Source of the DNA: Novosphingobium malaysiense
GTDB lineage: Bacteria; Pseudomonadota; Alphaproteobacteria; Sphingomonadales; Sphingomonadaceae
Assembly (NCBI RefSeq): GCF_000802225.1
Contig: NZ_JTDI01000001.1
Coordinates: forward strand, 186,001-250,000
Direction: 5' to 3'
Length of the DNA stretch: 64,000 nt
Made by a program: the position numbers and the translations under genes. This document shows, one piece after another, positions 1-8,484 of this stretch. Position 1 is the stretch's first letter. Each line of letters opens with the position of its first letter. The notes below the pieces were generated by a model. That model was not told where the DNA came from and did not search any database. It saw nothing but the letters and a program-made list of their open reading frames with translations.

Positions 1-2251
1 ACGGGACGGGCTTGCGATCGGGCTGATCGGGCGATGGCTTCTGCTCCTCTTCCGTTTTGCTGCGTCCGGCAAGAACGCCAGTCAGTTCGTCGGGATCGAA
101 ATCGTCCACGGCAATGACCGCCGCGACCGCTTCCTCGGCAGCGGCAAGCGCCTGCTGTTCGGCGTCGTTGAGCGCATCGGCACCCAACTTGCGGCGGCGA
201 TCGCGCAGCGGCTGGGTTTTCTCGACGAGATCGAGCGCGACCTCGAGCTTGGAAAGCGATGCGTCGGGCGGGCCTTCATGGACGCCGCAGGCGACGCGGT
301 CGCGCTGCGCACCGCTCTTGAGAATGGCGTCGGCACAGGCGAAGATGCACTCGTCCGTCGGGCCGCGCGGATGGCTGCGGAACGGCAGGGTCACGGCGCG
401 CAGCACCTTGTCGAGCACAGGCACCGGGAAGTTCACGAAGATCGCATCGAAACGGTCCTCGATCCGCGAGAACCCGGTCTCGCAGGCCCATTCCACCAGC
501 GGCAGGTCTTCCTTGAGGCAGCCGTCGTCCTGCCAGCGCTTGAGCACGGCGCTGAGCAGATAGAGTTCGGCCAGGATGTCTCCATAGCGGGCCGAAACCG
601 CTTCCTTGCGCTTGAGGCCCCCGCCGATGGCAATCAGCGCGCCTTCCGCCGCCGTGGCGAGCGCGGCGCTGTAGCGCGACATCTGCTTGTAGTAGCCTTT
701 GACCGGCCCGGCCTTGGGGGCGCTGGCAAAAACACCGCCCGACCAGGCCGAGGTCATCGAGCGGGCCAGATTGCCCATGATGTGCGCCGCGTGCTTCCAC
801 ACGACGTCGTCGAAGGCGGCAAGGCCTTCCTCGTCGTCGCTGCTGAGCGCGGCCATCTCGTCGATGAGATAAGGGTGATCGCGCGTCGCGCCCTGCCCGA
901 AGATGATCAGGCTGCGCGTGACAATGTTCGCACCTTCGACGGTTATACCCACCGGCACCGAGCGATAGACATTGCCGAACCAGTTGAGCGGCCCGTCAAT
1001 GATCGTCTTGCCGCCATGCACGTCCATGGTGTCGTTCACCGCTTCGCGCATGCGGTCGGTCGCGTGATATTTCATGATGGCCGAGACGATGGAGGGATGA
1101 TGCCCCTGATCGATCCCGGCACAGGTGAAGCGCCGCGCGGCTTCCAAAAGATAGGCCGTGCCGGCAAGGCGGCCGAGGCGCTCCTTCACGCCCTCGAACT
1201 TGCCGACGGGGATGCCGAACTGTTCACGCACCCGCGCATAGGCACCTGTCGTACGAGCACCCAGGCACGCCGCCGCCGTGGCAAGCGAAGGCAGCGAAAT
1301 GCCGCGCCCGGCCGCCAGCGCCGCCATGAGCATTTTCCAGCCCTGCCCGATCTGCTCCTGCCCGCCGATAATCGATTCAATGGGTACGAAGACGTCCTCG
1401 CCCGAAACCGGGCCGTTCTGGAAAGCCTGCATCGAGGGCAGATGGCGCCGCCCGTGCTGCAGGTTGGGCGTATCGGTGGGAATGAGCGCGACGGTAATGC
1501 CGCGGTCTTCCTCGTCCGAAAGCAGATGCTCCGGATCGCGCAGCTTGAACGCCAACCCCAGCACCGTCGCGATCGGCGCCAGTGTGATGTAGCGCTTGGA
1601 AAATGTCAGGCTGATGCCGAGCTGCTCGCGTCCATCCACCATGCGGCGGCAGACAGTGCCGCTATCCACCATCGCCGAGGCATCCGAGCCGGCCTCTTCG
1701 CTGGTGAGGGCAAAGCAGGGAATTTCGCTGCCATCGGCAAGGCGCGGCAGCCAGTGCTGCTTCTGCTCGTCGGTGCCGAACTGCAGCAGAAGCTCGCCTG
1801 GGCCCAGCGAGTTGGGCACCATGACCGTAACCGCCGCGGTTACCGACCTCGTCGAGATGCGCTTGACCACTTCGCTGTGGGCATAGGCGCTGAAGCCGAG
1901 GCCGCCGTGCGCCTTGGGAATGATCATCCCGAAGAACTTCTCGCGCTTCAGGAAGTCCCAGATATCGGGCGGCAGGTCCATGTCGATGGCCGAGATGCGC
2001 CAGTCGTCGAGGCGGTCACATAGCTCCGCAACCGGGCCGTCGAGAAACGCCTGCTCTTCGGGCGTAAACTCCGGCACGGTCATCGCCTGCATGGCCTTCC
2101 AGTCCGGGGCGCCGGAAAACAGCTCGGCATCCCACCAGACGTCCCCCGCTTCCATCGCCTCGCGCTCGGTGGGCGAGAGCGAGGGCAGACTGCCGCGCGC
2201 CCAATGGAAGATCGGGCGAGTGGCGATGCGGCGACGCAGGGATTTGAGCAT
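1..2251 (-). CDS. fadE: Acyl-CoA dehydrogenase, FadE type (3' end outside window)
   Basis: Reading the minus strand from an ATG at 2251 gives an open frame of 750 codons with no stop before the window edge, so the C-terminus is missing. The product is a long acyl-CoA dehydrogenase of the FadE type (E. coli FadE is about 814 residues), catalysing the first FAD-dependent step of fatty-acid beta-oxidation. The family signature ALTSEEAGSDA is visible in the N-terminal half, followed by the flavin domain (GRGISLPSLA, VHGGKTIIDGPLNW) and a long C-terminal extension rich in charged residues, as in the DUF1974 tail of FadE. The N-terminus reads MLKSLRRRIATRPIF, without a signal peptide. It stands alone; the next gene is divergent. 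The family call is firm; the substrate chain length cannot be read from the sequence. Confidence 0.88.
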   Translation of the reverse strand, partial: MLKSLRRRIATRPIFHWARGSLPSLSPTEREAMEAGDVWWDAELFSGAPDWKAMQAMTVPEFTPEEQAFLDGPVAELCDRLDDWRISAIDMDLPPDIWDFLKREKFFGMIIPKAHGGLGFSAYAHSEVVKRISTRSVTAAVTVMVPNSLGPGELLLQFGTDEQKQHWLPRLADGSEIPCFALTSEEAGSDASAMVDSGTVCRRMVDGREQLGISLTFSKRYITLAPIATVLGLAFKLRDPEHLLSDEEDRGITVALIPTDTPNLQHGRRHLPSMQAFQNGPVSGEDVFVPIESIIGGQEQIGQGWKMLMAALAAGRGISLPSLATAAACLGARTTGAYARVREQFGIPVGKFEGVKERLGRLAGTAYLLEAARRFTCAGIDQGHHPSIVSAIMKYHATDRMREAVNDTMDVHGGKTIIDGPLNWFGNVYRSVPVGITVEGANIVTRSLIIFGQGATRDHPYLIDEMAALSSDDEEGLAAFDDVVWKHAAHIMGNLARSMTSAWSGGVFASAPKAGPVKGYYKQMSRYSAALATAAEGALIAIGGGLKRKEAVSARYGDILAELYLLSAVLKRWQDDGCLKEDLPLVEWACETGFSRIEDRFDAIFVNFPVPVLDKVLRAVTLPFRSHPRGPTDECIFACADAILKSGAQRDRVACGVHEGPPDASLSKLEVALDLVEKTQPLRDRRRKLGADALNDAEQQALAAAEEAVAAVIAVDDFDPDELTGVLAGRSKTEEEQKPSPDQPDRKPVP

Positions 2252-2441
2252 GGCGGTCTTTCTCGTTTCCGGAACGGTTTCGCGGCCTTCAGGCCACTAA
2301 TGAGCGGTGCCCGGTGCTGGTTCCGCCGGAGTCCTGGCCCAAGGCAAAAAAGGCGGCCAAGAATTGTGGTACACTGTCCGGAACAGATCGGGTTGCTGCA
2401 ACGCTGATAGAATGAGAGAGAATTTTGCTGTGCTCAATAGC

Positions 2442-2447
2442 AAGGAG
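2442..2447 (+). promoter_or_regulatory. Ribosome binding site deciding the start at 2454
   Basis: AAGGAG lies six bases before ATG 2454. It supports this short start over the upstream in-frame ATG codons near 2307 and 2412. Confidence 0.7.
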
Positions 2448-2453
2448 CAACTA

Positions 2454-2597
2454 ATGACAGACGAGCCCATTCACCGCACCGGTCAAGAGGCACGCGGCGG
2501 CGACATCATCCTCAACACCCCGGCCAGGCGGGCGATTTTCATCAGCGGCCTTGTCGGGATGGTCATTCTTGCCCTGCTGGGCTTCGCCCTGGTCTAG
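2454..2597 (+). CDS. Small single-pass membrane protein upstream of pcm
   Basis: A 47-residue protein starting at ATG 2454 behind a strong AAGGAG. Residues 1-26 are hydrophilic and residues 27-47 form one hydrophobic helix (AIFISGLVGMVILALLGFALV) that runs to the last residue, so it is probably a tail-anchored or single-pass inner-membrane protein. It ends three bases before pcm starts, so the two are almost certainly co-transcribed. I do not recognise the family and assign no function. Confidence 0.6.
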   Translation: MTDEPIHRTGQEARGGDIILNTPARRAIFISGLVGMVILALLGFALV

Positions 2598-2600
2598 GAC

Positions 2601-3278
2601 ATGGCGAACGCCCCCTCCTTCGAGGAAACGCAAGGTCTGCGCGATGCCATGGTCGAACGGCAGATCCGCGGCCGGGGCATCAGCGACGAGCGCCTTCTGA
2701 ATTCCATGCGTCAGGTCCCGCGGCACATGTTCGTCGACGAGGACTTGCGCCACCGCGCCTATGACGACAGCGCGCTGCCCATTGCCGCCGGCCAGACCAT
2801 CTCGCAGCCCTATATCGTCGCCCGCATGATTGCCGCGGCCGAGATCGGCCCGCAGGATCGGGTGCTCGAAGTCGGGCTGGGCTCGGGTTATGCAGCAGCG
2901 GTCATGAGCAGGATGTCCGCGCAGGTTTTCGCAATCGACCGCATTCCCGAACTGGTGGAACGGGCCAGGGAAATCCTGGCGGAACTCGGATACGACAACA
3001 TCAAGGTCTGTACGGGGGACGGCACCTCCGGCTGGCCGGAAATGGCGCCTTTCGACGTGATCGTCGCATCCGCCGGCGCACCGCAGGTGCCGCCAGCCCT
3101 GCTCAGCGAGCTCGCACCCGGTGGGCGCCTCGTCATCCCTGTCGGCGATGAGGGTCTGCAAAGGCTCCTCCTTGTCCGCCGCGTCGGCCCGGACGCTTTC
3201 GAGGAAAGCGAACTGGAGCCCGTCCGCTTCGTGCCCCTGATAGGCGAGCACGGATGGAGCGCCGATCCCGGCGCCTAG
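2601..3278 (+). CDS. pcm: Protein-L-isoaspartate O-methyltransferase
   Basis: A 225-residue cytosolic SAM-dependent methyltransferase that methylates isoaspartyl residues to start repair of aged proteins. The PCMT hallmarks are visible: the opening RDAMVERQIRGRGI, the segment VPRHMFVDEDLRHRAYDD (about residues 39-56), TISQPYIVARM (66-76), and SAM motif I VLEVGLGSGYAAA (about 88-100). A later block, FDVIVASAGAPQVPPALL, is also typical. Length is usual for the family (about 210-230). It follows the small membrane protein by three bases, and its stop overlaps the end of the convergent amidohydrolase gene by four bases. Confidence 0.94.
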   Translation: MANAPSFEETQGLRDAMVERQIRGRGISDERLLNSMRQVPRHMFVDEDLRHRAYDDSALPIAAGQTISQPYIVARMIAAAEIGPQDRVLEVGLGSGYAAAVMSRMSAQVFAIDRIPELVERAREILAELGYDNIKVCTGDGTSGWPEMAPFDVIVASAGAPQVPPALLSELAPGGRLVIPVGDEGLQRLLLVRRVGPDAFEESELEPVRFVPLIGEHGWSADPGA

Positions 3279-4273
3279 AACCGATACGTCTCGGCAGCGG
3301 TGTCGTGAAACAGCCGCTCCTTCTCGTACTCGCTGCAATTCTCCGCAAGGCGCTTGAAGGCGTTCCAGACCGTGCCGAAGCTCGCGGCGATCCGGTCCGG
3401 CGGAAAATTGCTGGCGAACATGCAGCGCTGCGGCGTGAAAGCAGCAATGCAATGCTCCACCAGTGGTTTCCAACGCGCAGCCAGTTCCTTCGAACTCGCA
3501 GTTCCGGTGTGCGCCAGCATGCGTCCGGTAACATCCATCCCCATGCCGCTCAGCTTCACTCGCACGTTTGGCCGTTCGGCCAGACGGGAAATGGAGTCGC
3601 GCCACTCTTCCATGGCCTCGTCCGCCCTTCCGGCATAGCGACCGCGCAGATCGGGCGTGCCGACATGGTCGAGCACGATCTGCAGGTCAGGCAGCGCATC
3701 GGCCAGAGCGATCAGCTGCGGCAATTGCGGATGCAGACACCAGACGTCGAGACTCAATCCCATGCGCGCCAGCTGCCGGGCACCTTCCACGAAGCGCGGA
3801 TCGGCAAGCCGGTCCTTTGCCGCCGGGTCCGCCGGGCCGCCGAACAGGCCCGCTTCGCTGTAGGCAGTGTTCATGCGTATGCCGCGAAAGCGCTCGCCCG
3901 CTGCCCGGCAATGGGCTTCCAGCACCGGCGCAGCCGCTTCGCCCAGGCAAAGATTCACATTCCCGACGATCCGGTGCGCCAGACGAACTGGTCCGTAATT
4001 ACCGCTCGCGCTCATGGCGGCAATGCCATTGGCGAACTCGGTCTCGCCCAGCGAGCGCATCTCCTCCGGGCCATTGTCCCGATACATCGCATGGCATTCG
4101 ACGAAGACGCTGTGTGTGATCCGGTGGCCACTATCGGCGATCGCCCGCACGGATTCGTCGAAGAGGAAGCACTGCGAGTCCTGCAATCCACCGGGCACGG
4201 GTTGGATATGCCAGTGATGCAAATGCGGATCGATGATCGCGCGTTCCGGGTCGAGCGGGGCTTGGTCGGCCAT
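3275..4273 (-). CDS. Amidohydrolase family protein (amidohydrolase-2, TIM barrel)
   Basis: A 332-residue cytosolic metal-dependent hydrolase or lactonase. The N-terminal metal motif D-P-H-L-H-H-W-H (about residues 15-22) and the late QRCMFASNFPPDR (a variant of the usual ..FGSDxP block) identify the amidohydrolase-2 superfamily. That superfamily includes 2-pyrone-4,6-dicarboxylate lactonase, L-fuconolactonase and related enzymes. I chose ATG 4273, which has GGAG eight bases upstream; a TTG precedes it directly. It is the last gene of a minus-strand unit with two short-chain dehydrogenases, which suggests a catabolic pathway for a hydroxylated or lactone-forming compound. The substrate cannot be assigned. 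Confidence 0.85.
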   Translation of the reverse strand: MADQAPLDPERAIIDPHLHHWHIQPVPGGLQDSQCFLFDESVRAIADSGHRITHSVFVECHAMYRDNGPEEMRSLGETEFANGIAAMSASGNYGPVRLAHRIVGNVNLCLGEAAAPVLEAHCRAAGERFRGIRMNTAYSEAGLFGGPADPAAKDRLADPRFVEGARQLARMGLSLDVWCLHPQLPQLIALADALPDLQIVLDHVGTPDLRGRYAGRADEAMEEWRDSISRLAERPNVRVKLSGMGMDVTGRMLAHTGTASSKELAARWKPLVEHCIAAFTPQRCMFASNFPPDRIAASFGTVWNAFKRLAENCSEYEKERLFHDTAAETYRF

Positions 4274-4317
4274 CAAGGCTGCTCCGTGATAACAGGGACG
4301 GGATTTTCAGGCTTCGC

Positions 4318-5067
4318 TCAACTGATCGTGAAGCCGCCATCCACGGCGATCACCTGATTGGTCACCAGCCGCGCCATCGGCGTCGCGAAGTACAGCACGG
4401 CCGAGGCGATGTCGCGCGGGCTGCAGTGGCCCAACGGCGGCTTGCGATTGCCCGGCCCCACCGGCGGAGGCCCTTCCGCGCCGATTGCACCGGGCGTCCC
4501 CACGCCGCCCGGCAGCACGGTGTTGACGGTGATGGCATGTTCGGCGAGTTCGAAAGCCGCACTCGTCGTCAGCGCGGCAACCGCACCCTTGGAGGCCATG
4601 TAGGCCGCCAGCCCCTGCACGAACTGGCCGACGAGCCCGGACGAGGCGCAGTTGACGATGCGGCCACCCTCGCCCTTGGCGATCATCGCCTGCGCCACTT
4701 CGCGGATCATCAGGAAGGGGGCGCGGGCATTCACGCTATTGATGCGCTCCCAGTGATCGACGGTGCCTTCGAGCAGCATCTCGCGGTGCTGCAGGCCCGC
4801 GTTGTTCGCCAGCAGCCAGGGCGCGCCATGTCGCATCACCGCTTCCGCACAGGCGCCGACGATCGAGCCCTCGTCGGTCAGGTCCACCGCCACGAAATCG
4901 GCCGCGGCCCCCGCGTCGATCTGCGCCCTGGCGCCCGCCTCGTCGCGGTCGGCAATGACCACCGTGGCGCCCGCCTCGGTCAGCAGTTCGCAGATGCCCA
5001 CACCGATGCCGCTGGCCCCGCCGGTGACGAGCGCGACGCGCCCGGTGAGATCGAATGGTCCGCTCAT
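4318..5067 (-). CDS. Short-chain dehydrogenase/reductase (SDR)
   Basis: A 249-residue classical SDR. The Rossmann motif TGGASGIG lies at about residues 15-22, NNAG at 88-91, the catalytic serines at about 142-143 and YMASK (Y156, K160), so the Ser-Tyr-Lys set is complete and an NAD(P)-dependent alcohol/ketone oxidoreductase is expected. A short proline-rich insertion (GPPPVGPGNRKPP) sits in the substrate-binding loop. The C-terminus TNQVIAVDGGFTIS is the standard SDR ending. The start ATG overlaps the stop of the upstream SDR by four bases, so the two are translationally coupled, and the amidohydrolase follows 44 bases downstream. Confidence 0.92.
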   Translation of the reverse strand: MSGPFDLTGRVALVTGGASGIGVGICELLTEAGATVVIADRDEAGARAQIDAGAAADFVAVDLTDEGSIVGACAEAVMRHGAPWLLANNAGLQHREMLLEGTVDHWERINSVNARAPFLMIREVAQAMIAKGEGGRIVNCASSGLVGQFVQGLAAYMASKGAVAALTTSAAFELAEHAITVNTVLPGGVGTPGAIGAEGPPPVGPGNRKPPLGHCSPRDIASAVLYFATPMARLVTNQVIAVDGGFTIS

Positions 5068-5849
5068 GTCTTGAGTATTGCCTCCCGCGATGGTGTCGCC
5101 ATGGCGCGAATGGCCTCGCCGCGCCCGTCGATGACCGAACGCTGGCGCGCCCGCTCCAGATTATCCTCGCCGCCCGCGATCGCGATTGGACCATTGGCGA
5201 GGTTCGCCAACGCCTTGCGCGCAACGGACGCCGGATCTTCGGCCTTGGACGTGTCGATGCCCAGCCGCTCCATCGCCGGCGTGGCGGTAAAGCCGATCAC
5301 GAAGTGCAGCACGTCGACCCCGAATGCCGAACATTCCGCCCACAGCGCCTCGGTGAATGTCCGGCTGAACGCCTTGGCCGCGGTGTAGGTCGCCAGCGAG
5401 GGCGAACCCATGTAGCCGGATAGCGATCCGGTGAGGATGATGCCGCCCCTTCCCCGTTGCTTCATCAGCGCGCCGTAGTGTCGCGCGAATTCGGTCTGTC
5501 CCACCACGTTGATGGCGATGACCGAACGCGTCACTTCGGCGGGCAAATCGACGAAGTTGCCGCGCGTGTTGTTGGCCCCGGCGTTGTAGAACAGCAGACC
5601 GATCTCGATGTCGTCGGTCGCCTCTCGCACGCGGGCGAGCACATCGCCTTGCGACAGGTCGGCGCTGACGATGCGCACCCGCCGGCCGGTATCACGCAAC
5701 TCGCTTGCGAGCGCCTCGAGCGGCTCCAGCTTGCGCGCGGTCAACACCAGATCGAAGCCGTCCGCTGCCAGTTGCCGCGCGCACTCGGCGCCGACACCTT
5801 CCGACCCGCCGACGACAAGCGCCCAGGGGCCATAGCGTTCAAGATCCAT
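5064..5849 (-). CDS. Short-chain dehydrogenase/reductase, first gene of SDR-SDR-amidohydrolase operon
   Basis: A 261-residue SDR when started at ATG 5849 (MDLERYGPWALVVG). The open frame continues upstream to 5915, but the 5849 start places the Rossmann motif GGSEGVG at residues 14-20, which is normal. S142, Y155 and K159 (YTAAK) form the catalytic set, and FYNAGANN replaces the usual NNAG. It ends with an ATGA overlap into the next SDR. Sequence and length fit SDRs that act on ketone or steroid-like substrates, but the substrate is unknown. Confidence 0.88.
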   Translation of the reverse strand: MDLERYGPWALVVGGSEGVGAECARQLAADGFDLVLTARKLEPLEALASELRDTGRRVRIVSADLSQGDVLARVREATDDIEIGLLFYNAGANNTRGNFVDLPAEVTRSVIAINVVGQTEFARHYGALMKQRGRGGIILTGSLSGYMGSPSLATYTAAKAFSRTFTEALWAECSAFGVDVLHFVIGFTATPAMERLGIDTSKAEDPASVARKALANLANGPIAIAGGEDNLERARQRSVIDGRGEAIRAMATPSREAILKT

Positions 5850-6025
5850 CTTTCCGGTCCTCTCTCCGGCCGACCGGGAAACGTTCCTCCTCGGTCCATT
5901 GCCATGCATGGCCATAGTGCACGGTTTGAACCGGCTTCACATACCCCTGAGCATCGCCGCGATGATCTATGCCTCCGCAGCCCGCCAGGACCGGCATGCC
6001 CCCGACCGCGCGCGCGTTCCCTACC

Positions 6026-6808
6026 TTACGCGCCCCCGCCGCTCACGACCCTGCGGTAGAGGTGCCAGGTCGCATGACCGAACACGGGGAGCGCCACCAG
6101 CAGTCCCAGGAACAGCGGAATCATGGCCATGAAGATGCCCGCCGCGATCCACACGGCCCACGTCACCATGACGAAACGGTTCGACCGCACCGTACCCAGG
6201 CTGACGATAATCGCAGTCAGAAAGTCGACCTCCCGATCCACCAGCATCGGCAGGCTGACGACCGTCACGGCAAAGAAGGCCAGCGCCATTACTGCGCCGA
6301 CAACAGTCCCGACGACCAACATCGCGATCCCGGCCGGGGTCGTGAACAACGCCAGCGATTCCGATCCGATACCGGATTCCGCCATGAAGACAGCGAAGAT
6401 GCCGTGCGCGATCATCAACCAGAAGCCAAAAGCAACGAATACGATGACGCCCATGCTCAGGATCTGCTCGTCGCCCCGTCCGCGCATGGCGCCAAGCACA
6501 GCCGACCATGACCTCGGCAATCCCTCCTCTCGGCAGCGGCTCACTTCATAGAGCCCGACCGCAACGAAGGGCGCCAGCAGCGGGAACCCAGCCGCGGCCG
6601 GTATCAGCCAAACCACCGCGCCCCAATTGAAGAGCGCGTAATAGAGGAAAATTCCCGCGGCCACGTAAATCCCGCCAAAGAACAGCCCGAACACCGGGCA
6701 TGCCGCGAAATCGCGCCAGCCTGCCGCCAGCGCTGCGCAAAGATCCCCCAAGCGAAGATCGCTCGCCACCGTGACGGGCGCGAGTTGTACCTGTTCGCCC
6801 ACCTGCAT
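6026..6808 (-). CDS. DUF2189-like polytopic membrane protein
   Basis: 260 residues from ATG 6808, preceded by GGGAGAGG at a good distance. The frame stays open far upstream, but only as an antisense shadow of the DAHP synthase gene. At least six hydrophobic segments are visible, for example PVFGLFFGGIYVAAG, VVWLIPAAAGFPLLAPF, MGVIVFVAFGFWLMIA, MLVVGTVVGAVMALAFF and WIAAGIFMAMIPLFLG. The opening WRDFAACPVFGLFFGG and the GHATWHLYRRVV ending match the DUF2189 (cytochrome-c-oxidase-subunit-I-like) membrane family as I know it. Function is unknown. A strong terminator separates it from aroG upstream, so it is probably transcribed on its own. Confidence 0.78.
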   Translation of the reverse strand: MQVGEQVQLAPVTVASDLRLGDLCAALAAGWRDFAACPVFGLFFGGIYVAAGIFLYYALFNWGAVVWLIPAAAGFPLLAPFVAVGLYEVSRCREEGLPRSWSAVLGAMRGRGDEQILSMGVIVFVAFGFWLMIAHGIFAVFMAESGIGSESLALFTTPAGIAMLVVGTVVGAVMALAFFAVTVVSLPMLVDREVDFLTAIIVSLGTVRSNRFVMVTWAVWIAAGIFMAMIPLFLGLLVALPVFGHATWHLYRRVVSGGGA

Positions 6809-6898
6809 GACACCTCTCCCAAACAGAAGCGTGCCGGGATGGTGCATCAGGTCGAAAGGGGTGGCAAGCACTGGCGACCGCAATCCCCGCCCATCATT

Positions 6899-6938
6899 AA
6901 AAAGGGGCGCGGAAGCTTTAACTTCCGCGCCCCTTTTT
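6899..6938 (-). terminator. Bidirectional-looking rho-independent terminator after aroG
   Basis: A perfect 17-bp stem (6899-6915 with 6922-6938) around the six-base loop CTTTAA. The GC-rich core GGGGCGCGGAAG is flanked by A5 and T5. It begins 20 bases after the aroG stop in transcription order and would end its transcript. Confidence 0.9.
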
Positions 6939-6957
6939 ATCCGTCCGCAGCCTGGGA

Positions 6958-8331
6958 TCAGGCGGCCTGCTTGTGCCGCTCGTTGGCTTCGAGGTTGAGC
7001 AGGTCTGCCATCTCGAACGCCAGTTCGATCGACTGCGCGCCGTTGAGGCGCGGGTCGCAATGCGTGTGGTAGCGATCGCCGAGACGTTCGTCGGTGATGG
7101 CGATGGCGCCGCCGGTACACTCGGTCACGTCCTGCCCGGTCATCTCGATATGGATGCCGCCCGCATGCGTGCCTTCGGCGCGATGGACCGCGAAGAAGCC
7201 GCGCACTTCGGAAAGGATGCGGTCGAACGGACGGGTCTTGAGACCCGATTCGGTCTTGATGACGTTGCCGTGCATCGGATCGCACGACCAGACGACGGGG
7301 TGCCCTTCCGCCTTCACCGCGCGCACCAGTTTGGGCAGGCCGGCTTCGACCTTCTCGTGGCCGAAGCGGCTGATCAGGGTGATGCGACCGGCCTCGCGCG
7401 AGGGGTTGAGCGTGTCGAGCATGCGCAGCAGCGCGTCGGGCTCGAGGCTCGGGCCGCACTTCATGCCGATGGGATTGCCGACACCGCGCAGGAACTCGAC
7501 GTGGGCCGAACCCTCGAAGCGGGTCCGGTCGCCGATCCACAGCATGTGCGCCGAACAGTCGTACCAGTCGCCGGTCAGCGAATCCCGGCGGGTGAGTGCT
7601 TCCTCATAAGGCAGCAACAAGGCTTCGTGGCTCGTGTAGAAGCTGGTACCTTGAAGCTGCGGCACGGTTTCGGGATCGACACCGCAGGCCGCCATGAATT
7701 CGAGTGCCTCGCCGATACGGTCCGCCATCTGCGAGAACTTCTCGCCCCAGGGGCTGCGGCTGATGTGATCGAGCGTCCACTGGTGAACCTGGCGCAGGTT
7801 GGCATAGCCGCCGGTCGCGAAGGCGCGCAGCAGATTGAGCGTCGCTGCCGACTGCGCATAGGCTTTGAGCATGCGCTCGGGATCGTTGCGGCGGGTTTCC
7901 TCGCCGAACTCGATGGCGTTGATGATATCGCCGAAGTAGCTGGGGTATTCCTCATCGCCCTGCGTTTCGGTGGGGGCCGAGCGCGGCTTGGCGAACTGCC
8001 CGGCCATGCGGCCCACCTTCACCACCGGCTGCTTGCTGGCGAAGGTCAGCACAACCGCCATCTGCAGCAACACGCGGAAGGTGTCGCGGATGTTGTCAGG
8101 GTGGAATTCGGCGAAGCTCTCGGCGCAGTCCCCACCCTGGAGCAGGAAACCGCGACCCTCGGCCACTTCGGCCAGGTCCTTCTTGAGTTCGCGCGCCTCG
8201 CCGGCAAAGACCAGCGGCGGATACTTTGCGAGCGTGGTCTCGACCTCGCTCAGCTTGTTCGCATCGCCATATTCCGGAAGGTGGCGCGCTTCCTGCGCCT
8301 TCCAGCCGTCCGGGGTCCAGTTGCTAGCCAC
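6958..8331 (-). CDS. aroG: 3-deoxy-7-phosphoheptulonate (DAHP) synthase, class II
   Basis: The first enzyme of the shikimate pathway, condensing phosphoenolpyruvate and erythrose-4-phosphate. I chose GTG 8331 ([10 protein letters not shown]), with GGAG eight bases upstream, giving 457 residues, normal for the plant-like/class II enzyme. Family blocks are clear: [73 protein letters not shown] and [15 protein letters not shown], with metal and PEP ligands among these Cys, His, Glu and Arg residues. The frame is open to 8415, but the upstream part is not conserved in style. A structured leader lies between this gene and the M16 peptidase. Confidence 0.95.
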   Translation of the reverse strand: MASNWTPDGWKAQEARHLPEYGDANKLSEVETTLAKYPPLVFAGEARELKKDLAEVAEGRGFLLQGGDCAESFAEFHPDNIRDTFRVLLQMAVVLTFASKQPVVKVGRMAGQFAKPRSAPTETQGDEEYPSYFGDIINAIEFGEETRRNDPERMLKAYAQSAATLNLLRAFATGGYANLRQVHQWTLDHISRSPWGEKFSQMADRIGEALEFMAACGVDPETVPQLQGTSFYTSHEALLLPYEEALTRRDSLTGDWYDCSAHMLWIGDRTRFEGSAHVEFLRGVGNPIGMKCGPSLEPDALLRMLDTLNPSREAGRITLISRFGHEKVEAGLPKLVRAVKAEGHPVVWSCDPMHGNVIKTESGLKTRPFDRILSEVRGFFAVHRAEGTHAGGIHIEMTGQDVTECTGGAIAITDERLGDRYHTHCDPRLNGAQSIELAFEMADLLNLEANERHKQAA

Positions 8332-8349
8332 TTCATCTACTCCTACGTC

Positions 8350-8443
8350 CCGGCGCACACAGCGCCGGACAGAAACAAGGGGCGCTCCCTTAGCGCTCGC
8401 GGGCAATTTTTGCAAAGCCGCTTTGCTCGATCACACTGATCGA
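8350..8443 (-). promoter_or_regulatory. Cluster of short inverted repeats in the aroG leader
   Basis: Four neighbouring inverted repeats lie 20-110 bases before the aroG start: 8350-8356/8362-8368 (CCGGCGC/GCGCCGG), 8382-8386/8392-8396 (GCGCT/AGCGC), 8412-8417/8421-8426 (GCAAAG/CTTTGC) and 8427-8433/8437-8443 (TCGATCA/TGATCGA). They could be a structured 5' leader, operators, or the end of the upstream peptidase transcript. The sequence does not decide between these. Confidence 0.4.
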
Positions 8444-8484
8444 TTGCGCGGAGCTGCCGCTAAGGGCGCTGAAGCGAACCGGAA

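Noticed and set aside
278..2023. Long plus-strand open frame (581 codons)
   Set aside because: It is antisense to the fadE frame, which is continuous on the minus strand and has clear acyl-CoA dehydrogenase motifs; this frame has an Arg/His-rich shadow composition.
6809..7540. Upstream extension of the DUF2189-like frame
   Set aside because: The protein sequence there is a frame-shifted shadow of aroG, and a strong terminator crosses it; the ribosome binding site before 6808 decides the start.
6973..8439. Long plus-strand frame opposite aroG
   Set aside because: Exact antisense shadow of the DAHP synthase gene, with no family motif.
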